The notes under the pieces are model-generated. The model saw only the letters and a list, made by a program, of their open reading frames with translations, was not told where the DNA came from and searched no databases. DNA of 64,000 nucleotides, taken from assembly GCA_964591085.1 (NCBI GenBank), contig CAZPXH010000005.1, positions 1 to 64,000 of the forward strand, given 5' to 3'. Both the position numbers and the translations under genes were made by a program. The stretch's first letter is position 1. Each line of letters begins with the position of its first letter. The stretch comes from CAZPXH01 sp964591085 (GTDB taxonomy: Bacteria > Spirochaetota > Spirochaetia > DSM-27196 > CAZPXH01). Shown in pieces: positions 50,712 through 60,050 of this stretch.

Positions 50712-52163
50712 ATGAAAGCGTTGGTGGCAGCCCTTGTGGTGCTCTTGAGCGCACCGGCAGGTGCTCAATCGGTAGATGATTTGATCCGGGCGGCGCGGGC
50801 CTCGGATCCGGAATATCGGCGCCTCCAGGTGATGCAGGAGCGACTGGAGCTTCAGTACCGGCGTGCGGATCATTCTCCCGCGCTGTCGCTGACACTCGGC
50901 TCTGCCACGGCCGGCAGCGTGAGTCTGCGCACGGCAGGCGGTGTGGAACCTGGCGGTGATCCCGATCGGGCGGTCTCTTTGCAAGTTGTTCCGCGTGCCA
51001 GTCTTGGGCTTGGGGATTCGCATAGCGTGAACCTCCAGGCAACCGTGGAATCCGGCGCCGATGACTTGCAGGTCACCCCATCAGTTAACTACGGCTGGAA
51101 CCCCGGACCGATCGGGCAAACCAGTGCGGACCGTCTGCAGGAGCTCGAACGGACGGATGCGCGGCTCGCCTCCGCCGAGGCGCTTGCGACCCGTGAGCAT
51201 GTCATCGGTAATCTCGTCCGCGCCGCGCTGAGAAACCTGACTCAGGCTCAGCGCCAGCGCGACCAGGCAGCAAGCGCTCTGGAAACAGCTCGGGATGCTC
51301 TTTCTGATGCGGACACACTCGGGAGTCCATCCCCACAGAGTGCCGACTACCGGGAACTCCAGCTGGAGCTTGCCCAGGCGACGAGAAGCCTCCAGCTCCG
51401 GGAGCTGGCGCTTGATGATGCTCTGAGGGACCTGGAGCAACTCACCGGTATCTCGGTTGACGGCGGCTTTCCTCCGCTGCTCCTCACAACCGGGATGCCG
51501 GCGCTGGCAGAGGTGCCGGAATCCGGACTGAACTCACACACACACCTGGCGGCGCTCCGAAGCGTGGAGTTGGCTGAGGCGCGCTTGACAGAAGAGGCCG
51601 ATGAGAACGGCGCAACCCCTCCCAGTCTATCGGCGTCAGCACGGTGGAGCCGAAGTCCCGGCACGGAGCTCAGCGGGCCCCGTCAGCAGCTTGGCGCGGG
51701 AGTCGGATTGCTGTGGGAGCGCTTCACGCTGGGACTGGACACGGATCTGGCGCTCGGTGGTGGCGACGTGCCAACCACCACGCGGCTGACCGTGCAGTGG
51801 CAGCTTCCCGACAGACGGGCTGATTCGCTGGATCTTGCACTGGAGAGCGCATCTACGGAGCTCGCCGAGTTGAGCTATGCGCAAGTCCTTCGGCAGCTCC
51901 GGGACGAGCGGGAGGGCCTGCTGAGCGAGCGTCGGGTCCTGGAGGACGCAATTGCCCGCCACAGTGAAGACGCGGAGTTGCTGGATCTCCGCATAGCCGA
52001 GGCAACGCGACGGGTGGAGCGCGGTCTGGCTGCAACGGAGCTGTTGGAGACCCTGGAAGAGCAGCGGGAACTCATGGAGTACGACCGCGTACTCCTTCAG
52101 CTGGACATTATGAATTACAACGCAGAGGCATCACGCCTCGCAGGTGAGGAAGGAAGCGAATGA
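50712..52163 (+). CDS. TolC-family outer membrane efflux protein
   Basis: A 483-residue protein with a signal peptide (MKALVAALVVLLSAPAGAQ) and the two-repeat helix-rich build of outer-membrane factors: long helical segments around 140-240 and 385-470 with beta-strand-like sequences at 65-130 and 310-370. Such channels form trimers that connect an inner-membrane pump to the outside. The ATG at 50712 begins the signal peptide and lies just after the sigma-54 promoter. It overlaps the next gene by ATGA. Confidence 0.8.
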   Translation: MKALVAALVVLLSAPAGAQSVDDLIRAARASDPEYRRLQVMQERLELQYRRADHSPALSLTLGSATAGSVSLRTAGGVEPGGDPDRAVSLQVVPRASLGLGDSHSVNLQATVESGADDLQVTPSVNYGWNPGPIGQTSADRLQELERTDARLASAEALATREHVIGNLVRAALRNLTQAQRQRDQAASALETARDALSDADTLGSPSPQSADYRELQLELAQATRSLQLRELALDDALRDLEQLTGISVDGGFPPLLLTTGMPALAEVPESGLNSHTHLAALRSVELAEARLTEEADENGATPPSLSASARWSRSPGTELSGPRQQLGAGVGLLWERFTLGLDTDLALGGGDVPTTTRLTVQWQLPDRRADSLDLALESASTELAELSYAQVLRQLRDEREGLLSERRVLEDAIARHSEDAELLDLRIAEATRRVERGLAATELLETLEEQRELMEYDRVLLQLDIMNYNAEASRLAGEEGSE

Positions 52164-53311
52164 GCGAGCAGAACAGCACCCGGGCGGAGCGCCGGGCGCA
52201 GCGCAAGAAGAAACAGCGGCGTCGGCGGATTCTGGTCCTTGTACTGGTGCTTGTGGTGGCAGCAGTCGGGATTACTGCGATAGTCCTCCGGGGGCGAAGC
52301 AGGGCTGCTGCAGGGGGACTAGCGGCGACGGCTTCCCGGACCTACGTAGTCCGCAACATCAGCAGTCGGGACACCGTTGATGTAACGGGCAACATTCAGG
52401 CTGTTCGTGCCCACAACCACGGCTTTCCGGGTGCGGGAGAAGTGGTGGAGTTGCTGGTCTCAGAAGGACAGCGCGTGCAGGAAGGAGATCTGCTCGCCAG
52501 GCAGGATGACACCCAGGCGCGCTACAACCTTGCCAATCTGGAGTTGACCATTGAGGAGCAGGAGCTTGCTGGAAACACGCGGCAGGTGGAGGTGCTCCGC
52601 CTGCAGCAGGCGCTGCTCCAGGACGCGCTGTCAGACACCGAGCTGCGCGCGGAGTTCAGCGGCGTTGTCGTGAATGTCCCGGTAGAACCCGGCGATCGCG
52701 TAGCGGCAGGAAGCCCCGTTGTGCGGGTCATTGATACAAGCTCGCTGATCGCAGAAGTGCAGATCAGCGAGTTTGACGTTGAGCTTCTGGAGGTGGGAAT
52801 GCCGGTTGAGTTTGTCTTTGAGGCTTTGCCGGACTCCGTTTTCACCGGGTACCTCAGTGACATTGCCCTGGAGGGAACTGTCAGCAACGCCGGACTGGCG
52901 CAGGTGCCGGCAGAGTTGCGCATTGACAACGCTGATCCACGGGTTCGGCCGTCCTACAGCTTCCTTGCGGACATCATCATCAGCGACGCTGAGGAAGTGC
53001 TCGCAGTAGAGCAGGCTGCGATCCTGGAACGCGCAGGCCGAACCCTTGCAATCCGGGCCGACGCCGCAGAAGGAGAGCAGCGCCTGGTGCCGGTTCGGGT
53101 AGAAGAACTGGATGGCGGAATGGTTCGTGTTCTCTCCGGACTGGAAGCCGGGGACGAAATTCTGGATGCGAGTGCTATTGCCGAAGCAGCTGGGGAGCGC
53201 GGCGCGGCCAGGCAGGCCGGGCTCTTTGGTGCTCCCGCTGCACTTCCGCCGGGAGCAGGCAGAGCGCTGCGAGTGGCACCCGGGGGAGGCCCCGGCGGCG
53301 GCGACAGGTGA
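52160..53311 (+). CDS. Periplasmic adaptor (HlyD/MacA-like membrane fusion protein)
   Basis: A 383-residue protein with a very basic cytoplasmic start (Arg/Lys-rich, residues 8-23), a TM anchor (24-42), a lipoyl half-motif (V-V-E-L-L-V-S-E-G-Q-R-V-Q-E-G-D), a short helical hairpin (about 120-160), the second lipoyl half and a beta-barrel domain. The tail is Gly/Pro-rich. MacA-type adaptors link a MacB ABC transporter to a TolC channel; all three are encoded in order here. Confidence 0.9.
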   Translation: MSEQNSTRAERRAQRKKKQRRRRILVLVLVLVVAAVGITAIVLRGRSRAAAGGLAATASRTYVVRNISSRDTVDVTGNIQAVRAHNHGFPGAGEVVELLVSEGQRVQEGDLLARQDDTQARYNLANLELTIEEQELAGNTRQVEVLRLQQALLQDALSDTELRAEFSGVVVNVPVEPGDRVAAGSPVVRVIDTSSLIAEVQISEFDVELLEVGMPVEFVFEALPDSVFTGYLSDIALEGTVSNAGLAQVPAELRIDNADPRVRPSYSFLADIIISDAEEVLAVEQAAILERAGRTLAIRADAAEGEQRLVPVRVEELDGGMVRVLSGLEAGDEILDASAIAEAAGERGAARQAGLFGAPAALPPGAGRALRVAPGGGPGGGDR

Positions 53312-54009
53312 GCGGGAGCATGACTGAAGCCGAGGTTGTCGTTCAGCTTGCGGGAGTCCACCGAAACTACACCGTCGGGGAATCCGTGGTCCGCGCCCTC
53401 CGTGGAGTGTCTCTGCGGATAGACGGCGGGGAGAGCGTTGCGATCATGGGACCTTCCGGCAGCGGCAAGAGCACCATGATGCACCTCATCGGCTGCCTGG
53501 ATACACCGAGCGACGGTGCCATCCTCATTGAGGGAGAGGATGTCTCGGACCTGGACGAGACAGGACTTGCGCTGATCCGCAACGAGAAGATCGGGTTTGT
53601 GTTTCAGCAGTTCAATCTGCTGAACAAGATCAACGTCCTGGACAACGTGATGACCCCGCTGATGTACGCAGGCGTACCAATGGCTGAGCGAAGGGAGCGT
53701 GCGGAGGAAGAACTGGAGCGCGTTGGGCTCTCGGATCGGCTCAGACACCGGCCCACCGAGCTCTCCGGAGGCCAGCGCCAGCGGGTGGCGATTGCGAGGG
53801 CGCTGGTTACCAACCCGGCGATCCTGCTCGCAGACGAGCCCACCGGTGCGCTGGACCAGAAGACGGGTGAAAGCATCCTGGAGCTCTTTGCCGGCATCAA
53901 CGCTGGAGGTACAACCGTGATCGTTGTTACCCACGATCCAGTGGTGGCGGAGCGGAGCAGGCGGCAGATTCACCTGCTGGATGGCGAGATCCAGGAGGAC
54001 CGGCGATGA
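53308..54009 (+). CDS. MacB-type ABC transporter ATP-binding protein
   Basis: A 233-residue ATPase of the MacB/LolD/FtsE type: Walker A G-P-S-G-S-G-K-S-T, signature L-S-G-G-Q-R-Q-R, Walker B I-L-L-A-D-E-P, and the H-loop His in V-T-H-D-P. The GTG at 53308 overlaps the adaptor stop (GTGA); an ATG four codons on (53320) is also plausible. The permease is a separate gene, so the MacB-like pump is split in two. Confidence 0.93.
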   Translation: MSGSMTEAEVVVQLAGVHRNYTVGESVVRALRGVSLRIDGGESVAIMGPSGSGKSTMMHLIGCLDTPSDGAILIEGEDVSDLDETGLALIRNEKIGFVFQQFNLLNKINVLDNVMTPLMYAGVPMAERRERAEEELERVGLSDRLRHRPTELSGGQRQRVAIARALVTNPAILLADEPTGALDQKTGESILELFAGINAGGTTVIVVTHDPVVAERSRRQIHLLDGEIQEDRR

Positions 54010-54034
54010 ATCTGCGCGTGTGGCCGGAGGCAGT

Positions 54035-55225
54035 ATGATCTGGGAGAACATCCGTCTCGCGTTCCGGGATCTTGCAGCAAACAAGCTCCGGACAGCGCTT
54101 TCACTCTTGGGAATCGTAATTGGCGTGTCTTCCGTCATAGTGATTACCACCCTCGGCGAGTCTGCAACCGCCTCCATTGAGAGCAACTTTGCCGAGGCAG
54201 GCCTGGAAACGCTTACGGTGTTCCCCGGGCGGTCAGCCGATCAGGCTGAGCGCTTCTTCACGCTGGAGCTTGCTGAAGACATCAGCAATGCGGTGCCCGG
54301 CGTGGCCCAGGTCATCCCGCTTCAACAGGGGCAGGTCCGCGCCATCTACCGGGACGATTCGCTTGGAGCAACTGCGATTGCGACTACGCCCGCGTATGCC
54401 GAGGTATTTGACTGGGGCGCGACCCTCGGGAGCTTTGTGACCGAGGAAGACAACGCTCGCAGACGGCGCTCGGTGGTTCTTGGTGCCCAGGTGGCGGAGG
54501 ACTTCTTCGGTGACGAGGATCCCGTGGGGCGGGTCATTCGCCTGTCCCTCGGCGGCACGCTGAGCAGCTTCCGGGTCACCGGGGTCATGGCCGAGCGAAG
54601 CGCATCTATCGGTGTGAGCTTTGACGATCGCGTGTTTGTACCCTATCAGACCTATGCCACCAGACTTGCCCGCGTGGAACAGGTCGGCGCCTACGTTGTA
54701 GAGATTTCGCCCGATGCTGATCCAATTGCCGTCGGTGAAGGCGTGGATGAGTACCTTTCGGGTCTGACGGGAGACGAGAACGCGTTCAACGTGCTGTCTC
54801 CCAGCACTATTGCGGAGACCTTCAGCGAAGTCACCGGAACCTTGAGCACGTTCCTCGCCGGTATCGCTGCAATCAGTCTCCTGGTGGGAGGAATCGGCAT
54901 CATGAACATCATGCTGGTTGCCGTAGTGGAGCGGACCCGTGAGATAGGCATTCGCAAGGCGCTGGGTGCAACGCCTGCAGTCATCCGCGGGCAGTTTCTC
55001 ACGGAGGCAATCAGTCTGACCCTCATTGGTGGGGGCCTCGGCGTTGCCCTGGGAACCGGAATCTCTGCACTGGGCGTGCGGCTCCTGGACATCAGCCTGG
55101 CACCCGCGTACTGGTCCTACGGCCTGGCCTTGGGCTTTTCTGCCGCAGTCGGGTTGTTCTTCGGGCTCTACCCGGCCTGGCGTGCCAGTCGGCTTGACCC
55201 GGTGCAGGCGCTCAGCTACGAGTAG
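54035..55225 (+). CDS. MacB-type ABC transporter permease
   Basis: A 396-residue membrane protein with one N-terminal TM, a large MacB_PCD periplasmic domain (about 45-245), then three C-terminal TM helices of the FtsX family. The sequence N-K-L-R-T-A-L-S-L-L-G-I-V-I-G-V-S-S-V-I is the usual start. GGAGG precedes the ATG at 54035; a frame opening at 53924 is a shadow of the ATPase gene. MacB pumps drive export of periplasmic substrates such as macrolides, toxins or lipids. The real substrate is not known. Confidence 0.93.
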   Translation: MIWENIRLAFRDLAANKLRTALSLLGIVIGVSSVIVITTLGESATASIESNFAEAGLETLTVFPGRSADQAERFFTLELAEDISNAVPGVAQVIPLQQGQVRAIYRDDSLGATAIATTPAYAEVFDWGATLGSFVTEEDNARRRRSVVLGAQVAEDFFGDEDPVGRVIRLSLGGTLSSFRVTGVMAERSASIGVSFDDRVFVPYQTYATRLARVEQVGAYVVEISPDADPIAVGEGVDEYLSGLTGDENAFNVLSPSTIAETFSEVTGTLSTFLAGIAAISLLVGGIGIMNIMLVAVVERTREIGIRKALGATPAVIRGQFLTEAISLTLIGGGLGVALGTGISALGVRLLDISLAPAYWSYGLALGFSAAVGLFFGLYPAWRASRLDPVQALSYE

Positions 55226-55228
55226 CAG

Positions 55229-56617
55229 ATGAACCTCAGACGGGACTGGCACATCACTCTCGCCTTTCTCCTGGTGTTCGTTCTGACCAGTGTGCTCGGC
55301 GTCGCCACACTCCGTTTTCTTGGCACGCAAGCATCCCTGCTTGCCCGAGTGCAGGCCGAGCAACTGGTCAGCGGCCTTCTGTATCGGATGCGGCAGGCTG
55401 ACTTTGCGCTGGATTCGCTCCCGGAACCTGTTGAGGGATTTGCGCTCTACGGTCCGGACGGCCAGCCCCTGACCCACCACGGGAATGCCCCGGAGCACCT
55501 GGACGAGAAGGCACGTTCGGATGCAGAGCGCTCGCGGGCAATTGTCCACGATCACGGCGTGCTGTCCGTAGCCTTTCGGCTCGGTGACTATCCCACGGAC
55601 CCTGACGCGGTCCTCCCGGCATCAGCCAACCGCCCGCTGCTCCCTCGTGCGTTCGTTCCTCCGCCGCCTGAGGCCCCGGCCGCCGGTCCCCGCAATTCCG
55701 GTGGCATAGATCTTGTCCTGGACGGGATTGGCGTGAGCGCGAACCGGGACCGTTCCGAAGCTGCGAGAGGGAGCTCCGCAGCACTTGTGTCCACGCAGCC
55801 TCCTTACGTGTACCTCGCCGCGAGCTCCCGGATGCTCACCGAGCGCCTGGAGCTGTATAGAACCGGCGCTCTGGCGATTCCCGTGACTTTTCTGTTCCTG
55901 GTCAGCGGATTGTGGTTTGTTGTCATGCGGAACCGTGAGTTCCAGCGGACGATTGCTGAGAACGCGCGCCTTGTTGAGCTGGGTGAGGCATCTCGTACCA
56001 TCAGTCACGAAATCAAGAACCCCCTGAGCGCAATGAGAATACAGACCGCGCTGCTGCGGCGGGCTGCCCGTGACCCGGGGATTTCCAGCCACCTGGATGT
56101 AATCGACAGCGAGATCGGCCGCCTCGCGGATCTCAGCTCACGGATCAGCACAACGCTCCGCAATCCGACAGGCCGCCCCAAATTGCTGGCGATCTGTCCG
56201 TGGATACGCGAGCACACGGGCCGCCGTCGTCCGGATCTGACAATAGAAGCGCCGGATTCTTCCCCCCAGATCTGCATGGACGAGGATCATCTGAGAAGCG
56301 TGCTGGACAACATCCTGAACAACGCCATTGAGTCCGGGAGTCCGGCGGACACGGTCAAGCTGGCGGTGATTCCGCGGGGACGCCGCGTAGAGATTCGCAT
56401 CACGGACCGTGGATCCGGGCTTCCCAGAGTTCGCGATGCCAAGCTCTTTGATCCCTTCTACACCACCAAGTCCAGCGGTTCCGGTATTGGCCTGAGTCTG
56501 AGCCGCCGCTTTGTGGAAGGGGCCGGTGGGCGAATCACTCTGCGCCGACGGCAAGGTGGCGGCACCCAGGTCTCCATTCGGCTCCCGGTTGCAGGGGAGG
56601 GTCCATGCGCGTCCTGA
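55229..56617 (+). CDS. Sensor histidine kinase without HAMP domain
   Basis: A 462-residue kinase with TM1 (about 9-30), a periplasmic sensor region of about 185 residues with a Pro/Ala-rich middle part (about 130-155), TM2 (about 217-235), then directly a helical stretch leading into the phosphoacceptor domain S-H-E-I-K-N-P-L (His260) without a HAMP domain. The ATPase domain has N box N-I-L-N-N-A-I-E, G1 D-R-G-S-G-L-P and G2 G-S-G-I-G-L-S. It overlaps the regulator gene by 13 bases. It presumably senses an envelope signal handled by the efflux genes upstream. Confidence 0.93.
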   Translation: MNLRRDWHITLAFLLVFVLTSVLGVATLRFLGTQASLLARVQAEQLVSGLLYRMRQADFALDSLPEPVEGFALYGPDGQPLTHHGNAPEHLDEKARSDAERSRAIVHDHGVLSVAFRLGDYPTDPDAVLPASANRPLLPRAFVPPPPEAPAAGPRNSGGIDLVLDGIGVSANRDRSEAARGSSAALVSTQPPYVYLAASSRMLTERLELYRTGALAIPVTFLFLVSGLWFVVMRNREFQRTIAENARLVELGEASRTISHEIKNPLSAMRIQTALLRRAARDPGISSHLDVIDSEIGRLADLSSRISTTLRNPTGRPKLLAICPWIREHTGRRRPDLTIEAPDSSPQICMDEDHLRSVLDNILNNAIESGSPADTVKLAVIPRGRRVEIRITDRGSGLPRVRDAKLFDPFYTTKSSGSGIGLSLSRRFVEGAGGRITLRRRQGGGTQVSIRLPVAGEGPCAS

Positions 56618-58086
56618 TTGTGGATGACGAGAAGAACATCCGGGAGGCAATTGCGGAGCTGCTCCGGCAGGAGGGATTTGACCCGCAGGTAACACCGGAT
56701 GCCGAGCAGGCGCAGGCCAGGCTCAAGGAAGAGTTCTTTGCCGCCGTAGTGCTGGATCTCCGCCTTCCCGGGATGGATGGACTGGAGTTGCTTCGCTGGC
56801 TGATGACAGATGGACCCGCCACACCGGTCCTGATGATTAGCGCCCACGGTGAGATTGCGGATGCCGTTGGTGCACTACAGCTTGGTGCTCGGGACTACCT
56901 GGTGAAGCCCTTTGACCCTGAGGAGCTCCTGATCCGGCTCCGGACCGTCATTGAAGACGAACGCCGGCGCCACATTCTCCGTGGCCTCAGGGATCTTTCC
57001 GGACCGGTCCTGCTGGGTGAGAGCCCGGCAATGCGGGAGATAGACGCGCTGCTGTCACGGCTCGCAGACACGCCAACCACGGTGCTCATCACCGGAGAGA
57101 GCGGAACCGGGAAAGAGGTGATTGCGCGGGAACTCCACCGCCGCAGCAATCGCTCGGAAGGTCAGTTTGTGGCCATCAACGTCGCCGCTCTGCCCCGGGA
57201 CCTGCTTGAGAGCGAGCTCTTTGGTCATCAGAAGGGCGCTTTTACCGGTGCCGACAGGGCCAAGCAGGGTCTCTTTGAGATCGCCTCCGGGGGCACCATC
57301 CTCCTGGACGAGATTGGAGAGATGCCGATGGATCTCCAGTCCAAGCTGCTCAGGGTCCTCCAGGAGCGGCGGGTTCGGCGGGTCGGCGGCCTCAGCGACA
57401 TTCCGGTTGACGCACGGGTACTTGCCGCCACCAATCGGGATCTGGTCAACCTTGTGCGAGAAGGGAGATTCCGCGAGGACCTGTACTACCGGATAAATGT
57501 GGTCCCAGTTCGGATACCACCGCTCCGCGAGCGCCTGGATGATCTGCCACTTCTGGCGGTTCAAATACTGAAGCAGATCAACGAGCGGCTCGGCCGTCGC
57601 TTTGAGGGCTTTGAACCAGGCGTCCTTCAGCGCATCAAGCAGCAGGAGTATCCCGGCAATGTCCGCGAGCTTGCCAACACCATTGAGCGTGCCTGCATCT
57701 TTGCCAACGGTCCCCTCCTCACCGCCCGGGACTTTGCGCTCCCACCGGTAGCCGAAGGACCTCCGGCAATGAACCCACCGCGTCCGCGTGCGCCGGTCGG
57801 GGACCAGGGTTTCGATCCCGATTCAGCCGATTCAGCCGATTCAAGCGCTGGGGGCAAGGATCGCCAGCCCCTCGACATCCACGATGGACACCACGGTCCT
57901 GAGGCCGGTCCAGGTAATGATCAGGCAGTGCGGCCACTCCGAGATCTTGAGAAAGACGCTATAGTGAACGCGTTGCGCAGCCTTGGAGGAAACCGAACCC
58001 GCGCAGCCCGGGCGCTCGGCATTAGTCGCCGTACCCTCTACAACAAGCTTGACGAGTACGGAATCCGCACCGGAGACGACTCCTAG
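56605..58086 (+). CDS. NtrC-family sigma-54-dependent response regulator
   Basis: A 493-residue activator: receiver domain with phospho-acceptor Asp51 (V-V-L-D-L-R-L-P-G), AAA+ domain with Walker A G-E-S-G-T-G-K-E (near 164), the GAFTGA sigma-54-contact loop (near 211) and Arg fingers, a disordered linker (about 390-450) with an unusual D-S-A-D-S-A-D-S-S repeat, and a Fis-type helix-turn-helix C terminus (A-L-G-I-S-R-R-T-L-Y-N-K-L). The intact GAFTGA motif means it should activate sigma-54 promoters such as the one at 50684, giving autoregulation. Convergent with the malate dehydrogenase genes. Confidence 0.95.
   Translation: MRVLIVDDEKNIREAIAELLRQEGFDPQVTPDAEQAQARLKEEFFAAVVLDLRLPGMDGLELLRWLMTDGPATPVLMISAHGEIADAVGALQLGARDYLVKPFDPEELLIRLRTVIEDERRRHILRGLRDLSGPVLLGESPAMREIDALLSRLADTPTTVLITGESGTGKEVIARELHRRSNRSEGQFVAINVAALPRDLLESELFGHQKGAFTGADRAKQGLFEIASGGTILLDEIGEMPMDLQSKLLRVLQERRVRRVGGLSDIPVDARVLAATNRDLVNLVREGRFREDLYYRINVVPVRIPPLRERLDDLPLLAVQILKQINERLGRRFEGFEPGVLQRIKQQEYPGNVRELANTIERACIFANGPLLTARDFALPPVAEGPPAMNPPRPRAPVGDQGFDPDSADSADSSAGGKDRQPLDIHDGHHGPEAGPGNDQAVRPLRDLEKDAIVNALRSLGGNRTRAARALGISRRTLYNKLDEYGIRTGDDS
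57820..57846 (+). repeat. Three tandem 9-base repeats in the regulator linker
   Basis: GATTCAGCC occurs twice in tandem and is followed by the variant GATTCAAGC, encoding Asp-Ser-Ala, Asp-Ser-Ala, Asp-Ser-Ser in frame. It falls in the flexible linker before the DNA-binding domain, where copy-number changes would lengthen the linker without breaking the frame. Confidence 0.7.
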
Positions 58087-58152
58087 CGTTCGCTCCGGTA
58101 CGATTTTGCGTGCGCTTCCGCCGCCGCCGTTCGAACTCGCCGGCAACGCCTT

Positions 58153-59076
58153 CTACAGGCTTGCCAGGTCCGCAAGCCCCTTCTTCACCGCTTCCACCGA
58201 TTTGTCCAGCGCCGTCTTCTCTTCTGCGCTGAGCTCCAGGGAAAGGATCTCCTTGAGGCCACCGCTGCCCAGGCGAACCGGTACGCCAAGGTACAGATCC
58301 TGATAGCCGTAGGCTCCCTGGAGGTAGGCGGACGCCGGCGCGATGATCTCCCGCCCGGTGAGAATGGCCTCTACCATCCGCGCCACGCTGGCTGCCGGGG
58401 CGTAGTATGCGCTCCCGGTCTTCAGGTACTTCACAATCTCTCCGCCACCAACGCGGGTTCGGTCTGAGAGTTTGGTGATGGTCTCCGCGTCCAGAAGCTG
58501 AGACAGGGGAACGCCGGCAACGCGCGTGTAGCGGGGGAGGGGAACCATGCTGTCCCCGTGACCGCCGAGCACCATGGCCTGCACGTCGCTGGGCCAGACG
58601 TTCAGCTGCTCTGCGATGAAGTAGCGGAAGCGGGTGGAGTCCAGGATTCCTGCCATTCCAACCACGCGCTCCGGCGGAAATCCAGTCTCCCGGAGACAGA
58701 CCATGGCGATTACATCAAGGGGATTGGAAACGACAACAAGCACGGAGTCCGGGGCGTGGGTCCGGATTGCCTGGGATGCGCTGCGCGCAATGCCGACGTT
58801 GGTCTTCAGCAGGTCCATCCGGTCCATGCCCGGCTTGCGCGCAATTCCAGCAGTGTGGACCACAACATCTGACCCCGCGATCCCGGAGTAGTCGTTGGTA
58901 CCCGTGATGTTCACCCGAATGCCCTCGCTGCGGGCAGCGTGACGGAAGTCTTCCGCCTTGGCCTGCGGCATTCCGGGAACCACATCAACCATCACCACAT
59001 CGGCCAGGCCCATGCGTGCAAGGAAATAAGCCGTGCTCGCGCCGACGTTTCCTGCACCTATGACGGATACCTTCAT
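58153..59076 (-). CDS. mdh: Malate dehydrogenase (LDH-like type)
   Basis: A 307-residue NAD enzyme: Rossmann motif G-A-G-N-V-G-A-S, the substrate loop with Arg (A-R-K-P-G-M-D-R) typical of malate rather than lactate dehydrogenases, catalytic Asp/Arg in I-L-D-S-T-R and catalytic His in G-G-H-G-D-S-M-V-P. It provides oxaloacetate for the citrate synthase. It lies second in a two-gene minus-strand operon with a paralogue, overlapping by ATGA. Confidence 0.92.
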   Translation of the reverse strand: MKVSVIGAGNVGASTAYFLARMGLADVVMVDVVPGMPQAKAEDFRHAARSEGIRVNITGTNDYSGIAGSDVVVHTAGIARKPGMDRMDLLKTNVGIARSASQAIRTHAPDSVLVVVSNPLDVIAMVCLRETGFPPERVVGMAGILDSTRFRYFIAEQLNVWPSDVQAMVLGGHGDSMVPLPRYTRVAGVPLSQLLDAETITKLSDRTRVGGGEIVKYLKTGSAYYAPAASVARMVEAILTGREIIAPASAYLQGAYGYQDLYLGVPVRLGSGGLKEILSLELSAEEKTALDKSVEAVKKGLADLASL

Positions 59077-59969
59077 CGCTGCGCCTCCTTTGCAAGAACA
59101 TCGAGCTGCTGTTGCTGTTCCGGTGTTCGGTCCAGATCCAGGATCTGCTCGGCTCCGTTCTTCCCTACTATCACCGGAACACTCATGGTCACTCCGCGGA
59201 TTCCGTACTCGCCTTCCAGGCGGCAGGAAAGGTCAAGGATGCGGCCCGAGTTCCGGCACACCGCTTCCACAACGTCCGTGATCGCGGCGGCAGAGCCATA
59301 AAACCCTGCGGTCCGTTGCAGACCTTCCAGGATCCGGTCTCCCGCGGTGAGCGTTCGCGCAACGGCCGCTTCCAGTTCGGTCTCAGTGAGCAGATCCGCA
59401 ACCGGGATTCCACTGACAGCGGTGTACTGCAGCATTGGAATCATCTGCGCGTTGTGCGGACCAATCACCCGCGCGTCCACATCCTCAGCGCTGACGCCAA
59501 TGGCTTCAGCAATCTCGGTGCGTAGCCGAGCGGCGTCCAGAATTCCGCCAATGCCGAGCACCCGGGACCGTGGAAGGCCGCTTTCCTTCTGTACCACCGC
59601 GGTCATCTCGTCAACGGGTTCCGTTGCAACCACCACCACCGCGTCGCTGCCGTGCAGGCCGCGGGCCAGCGCTGCAACCGCGTTCCGGTTGCGCTTTGCC
59701 AGGGTTGCGCGTTCCTCCCCGGGTTTGCGGGATTCCCCGGCGGCAATGACAACAACGTCACAGTAGGCGGCGCTGTCCGGCGCGTCGGTGCCGTGCAGCC
59801 AGGAACGGTAAGACCGCACTGGTGCGGCTTCCATGAGATCCAGGGCCTTGCCCGTGGAGAGCCCTTCCTGTGCGTCGTAGAGGATCACGTCCGCAACGCG
59901 GCGCTCGGCGATGAAGAAGGCCGCGTTGGCTCCGACGTTGCCGGCCCCAAGAATGCCGACTCGTTTCAT
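59073..59969 (-). CDS. Divergent malate/lactate dehydrogenase-like paralogue
   Basis: A 298-residue protein of the same family as the next gene. It keeps the Rossmann motif (G-A-G-N-V-G-A-N), the loop arginines (S-R-K-P-G-E-E-R), and the catalytic Asp/Arg region (I-L-D-A-A-R), but the catalytic loop reads G-P-H-N-A-Q-M instead of G-G-H-G-D-S-M: the His is retained while its GDS neighbours are changed. Its substrate may differ from malate. AGGAG precedes the ATG at 59969. Tandem duplication then divergence is the simplest origin. Confidence 0.85.
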   Translation of the reverse strand: MKRVGILGAGNVGANAAFFIAERRVADVILYDAQEGLSTGKALDLMEAAPVRSYRSWLHGTDAPDSAAYCDVVVIAAGESRKPGEERATLAKRNRNAVAALARGLHGSDAVVVVATEPVDEMTAVVQKESGLPRSRVLGIGGILDAARLRTEIAEAIGVSAEDVDARVIGPHNAQMIPMLQYTAVSGIPVADLLTETELEAAVARTLTAGDRILEGLQRTAGFYGSAAAITDVVEAVCRNSGRILDLSCRLEGEYGIRGVTMSVPVIVGKNGAEQILDLDRTPEQQQQLDVLAKEAQR

Positions 59970-60038
59970 GTGGACTCCTGTGGATTCAAGTGTGCCTGCA
60001 ATGATACCGGACAGCTCAATCCCCCGCCACATTCCTGC

Positions 60039-60044
60039 TACACT
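60039..60044 (+). promoter_or_regulatory. -10-like box, probable leaderless promoter of the fumarase gene
   Basis: GC-TACACT is followed by GCCGCC and then the ATG at 60051, only 6 bases. There is no Shine-Dalgarno sequence. No good -35 is visible. Confidence 0.4.
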
Positions 60045-60050
60045 GCCGCC

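Noticed and set aside
59652..60050. Open frame upstream of fumC continuing in the same frame
   Set aside because: It is antisense to the malate dehydrogenase paralogue and the fumarase family starts at the ATG at 60051, which has a -10-like box 6 bases upstream.
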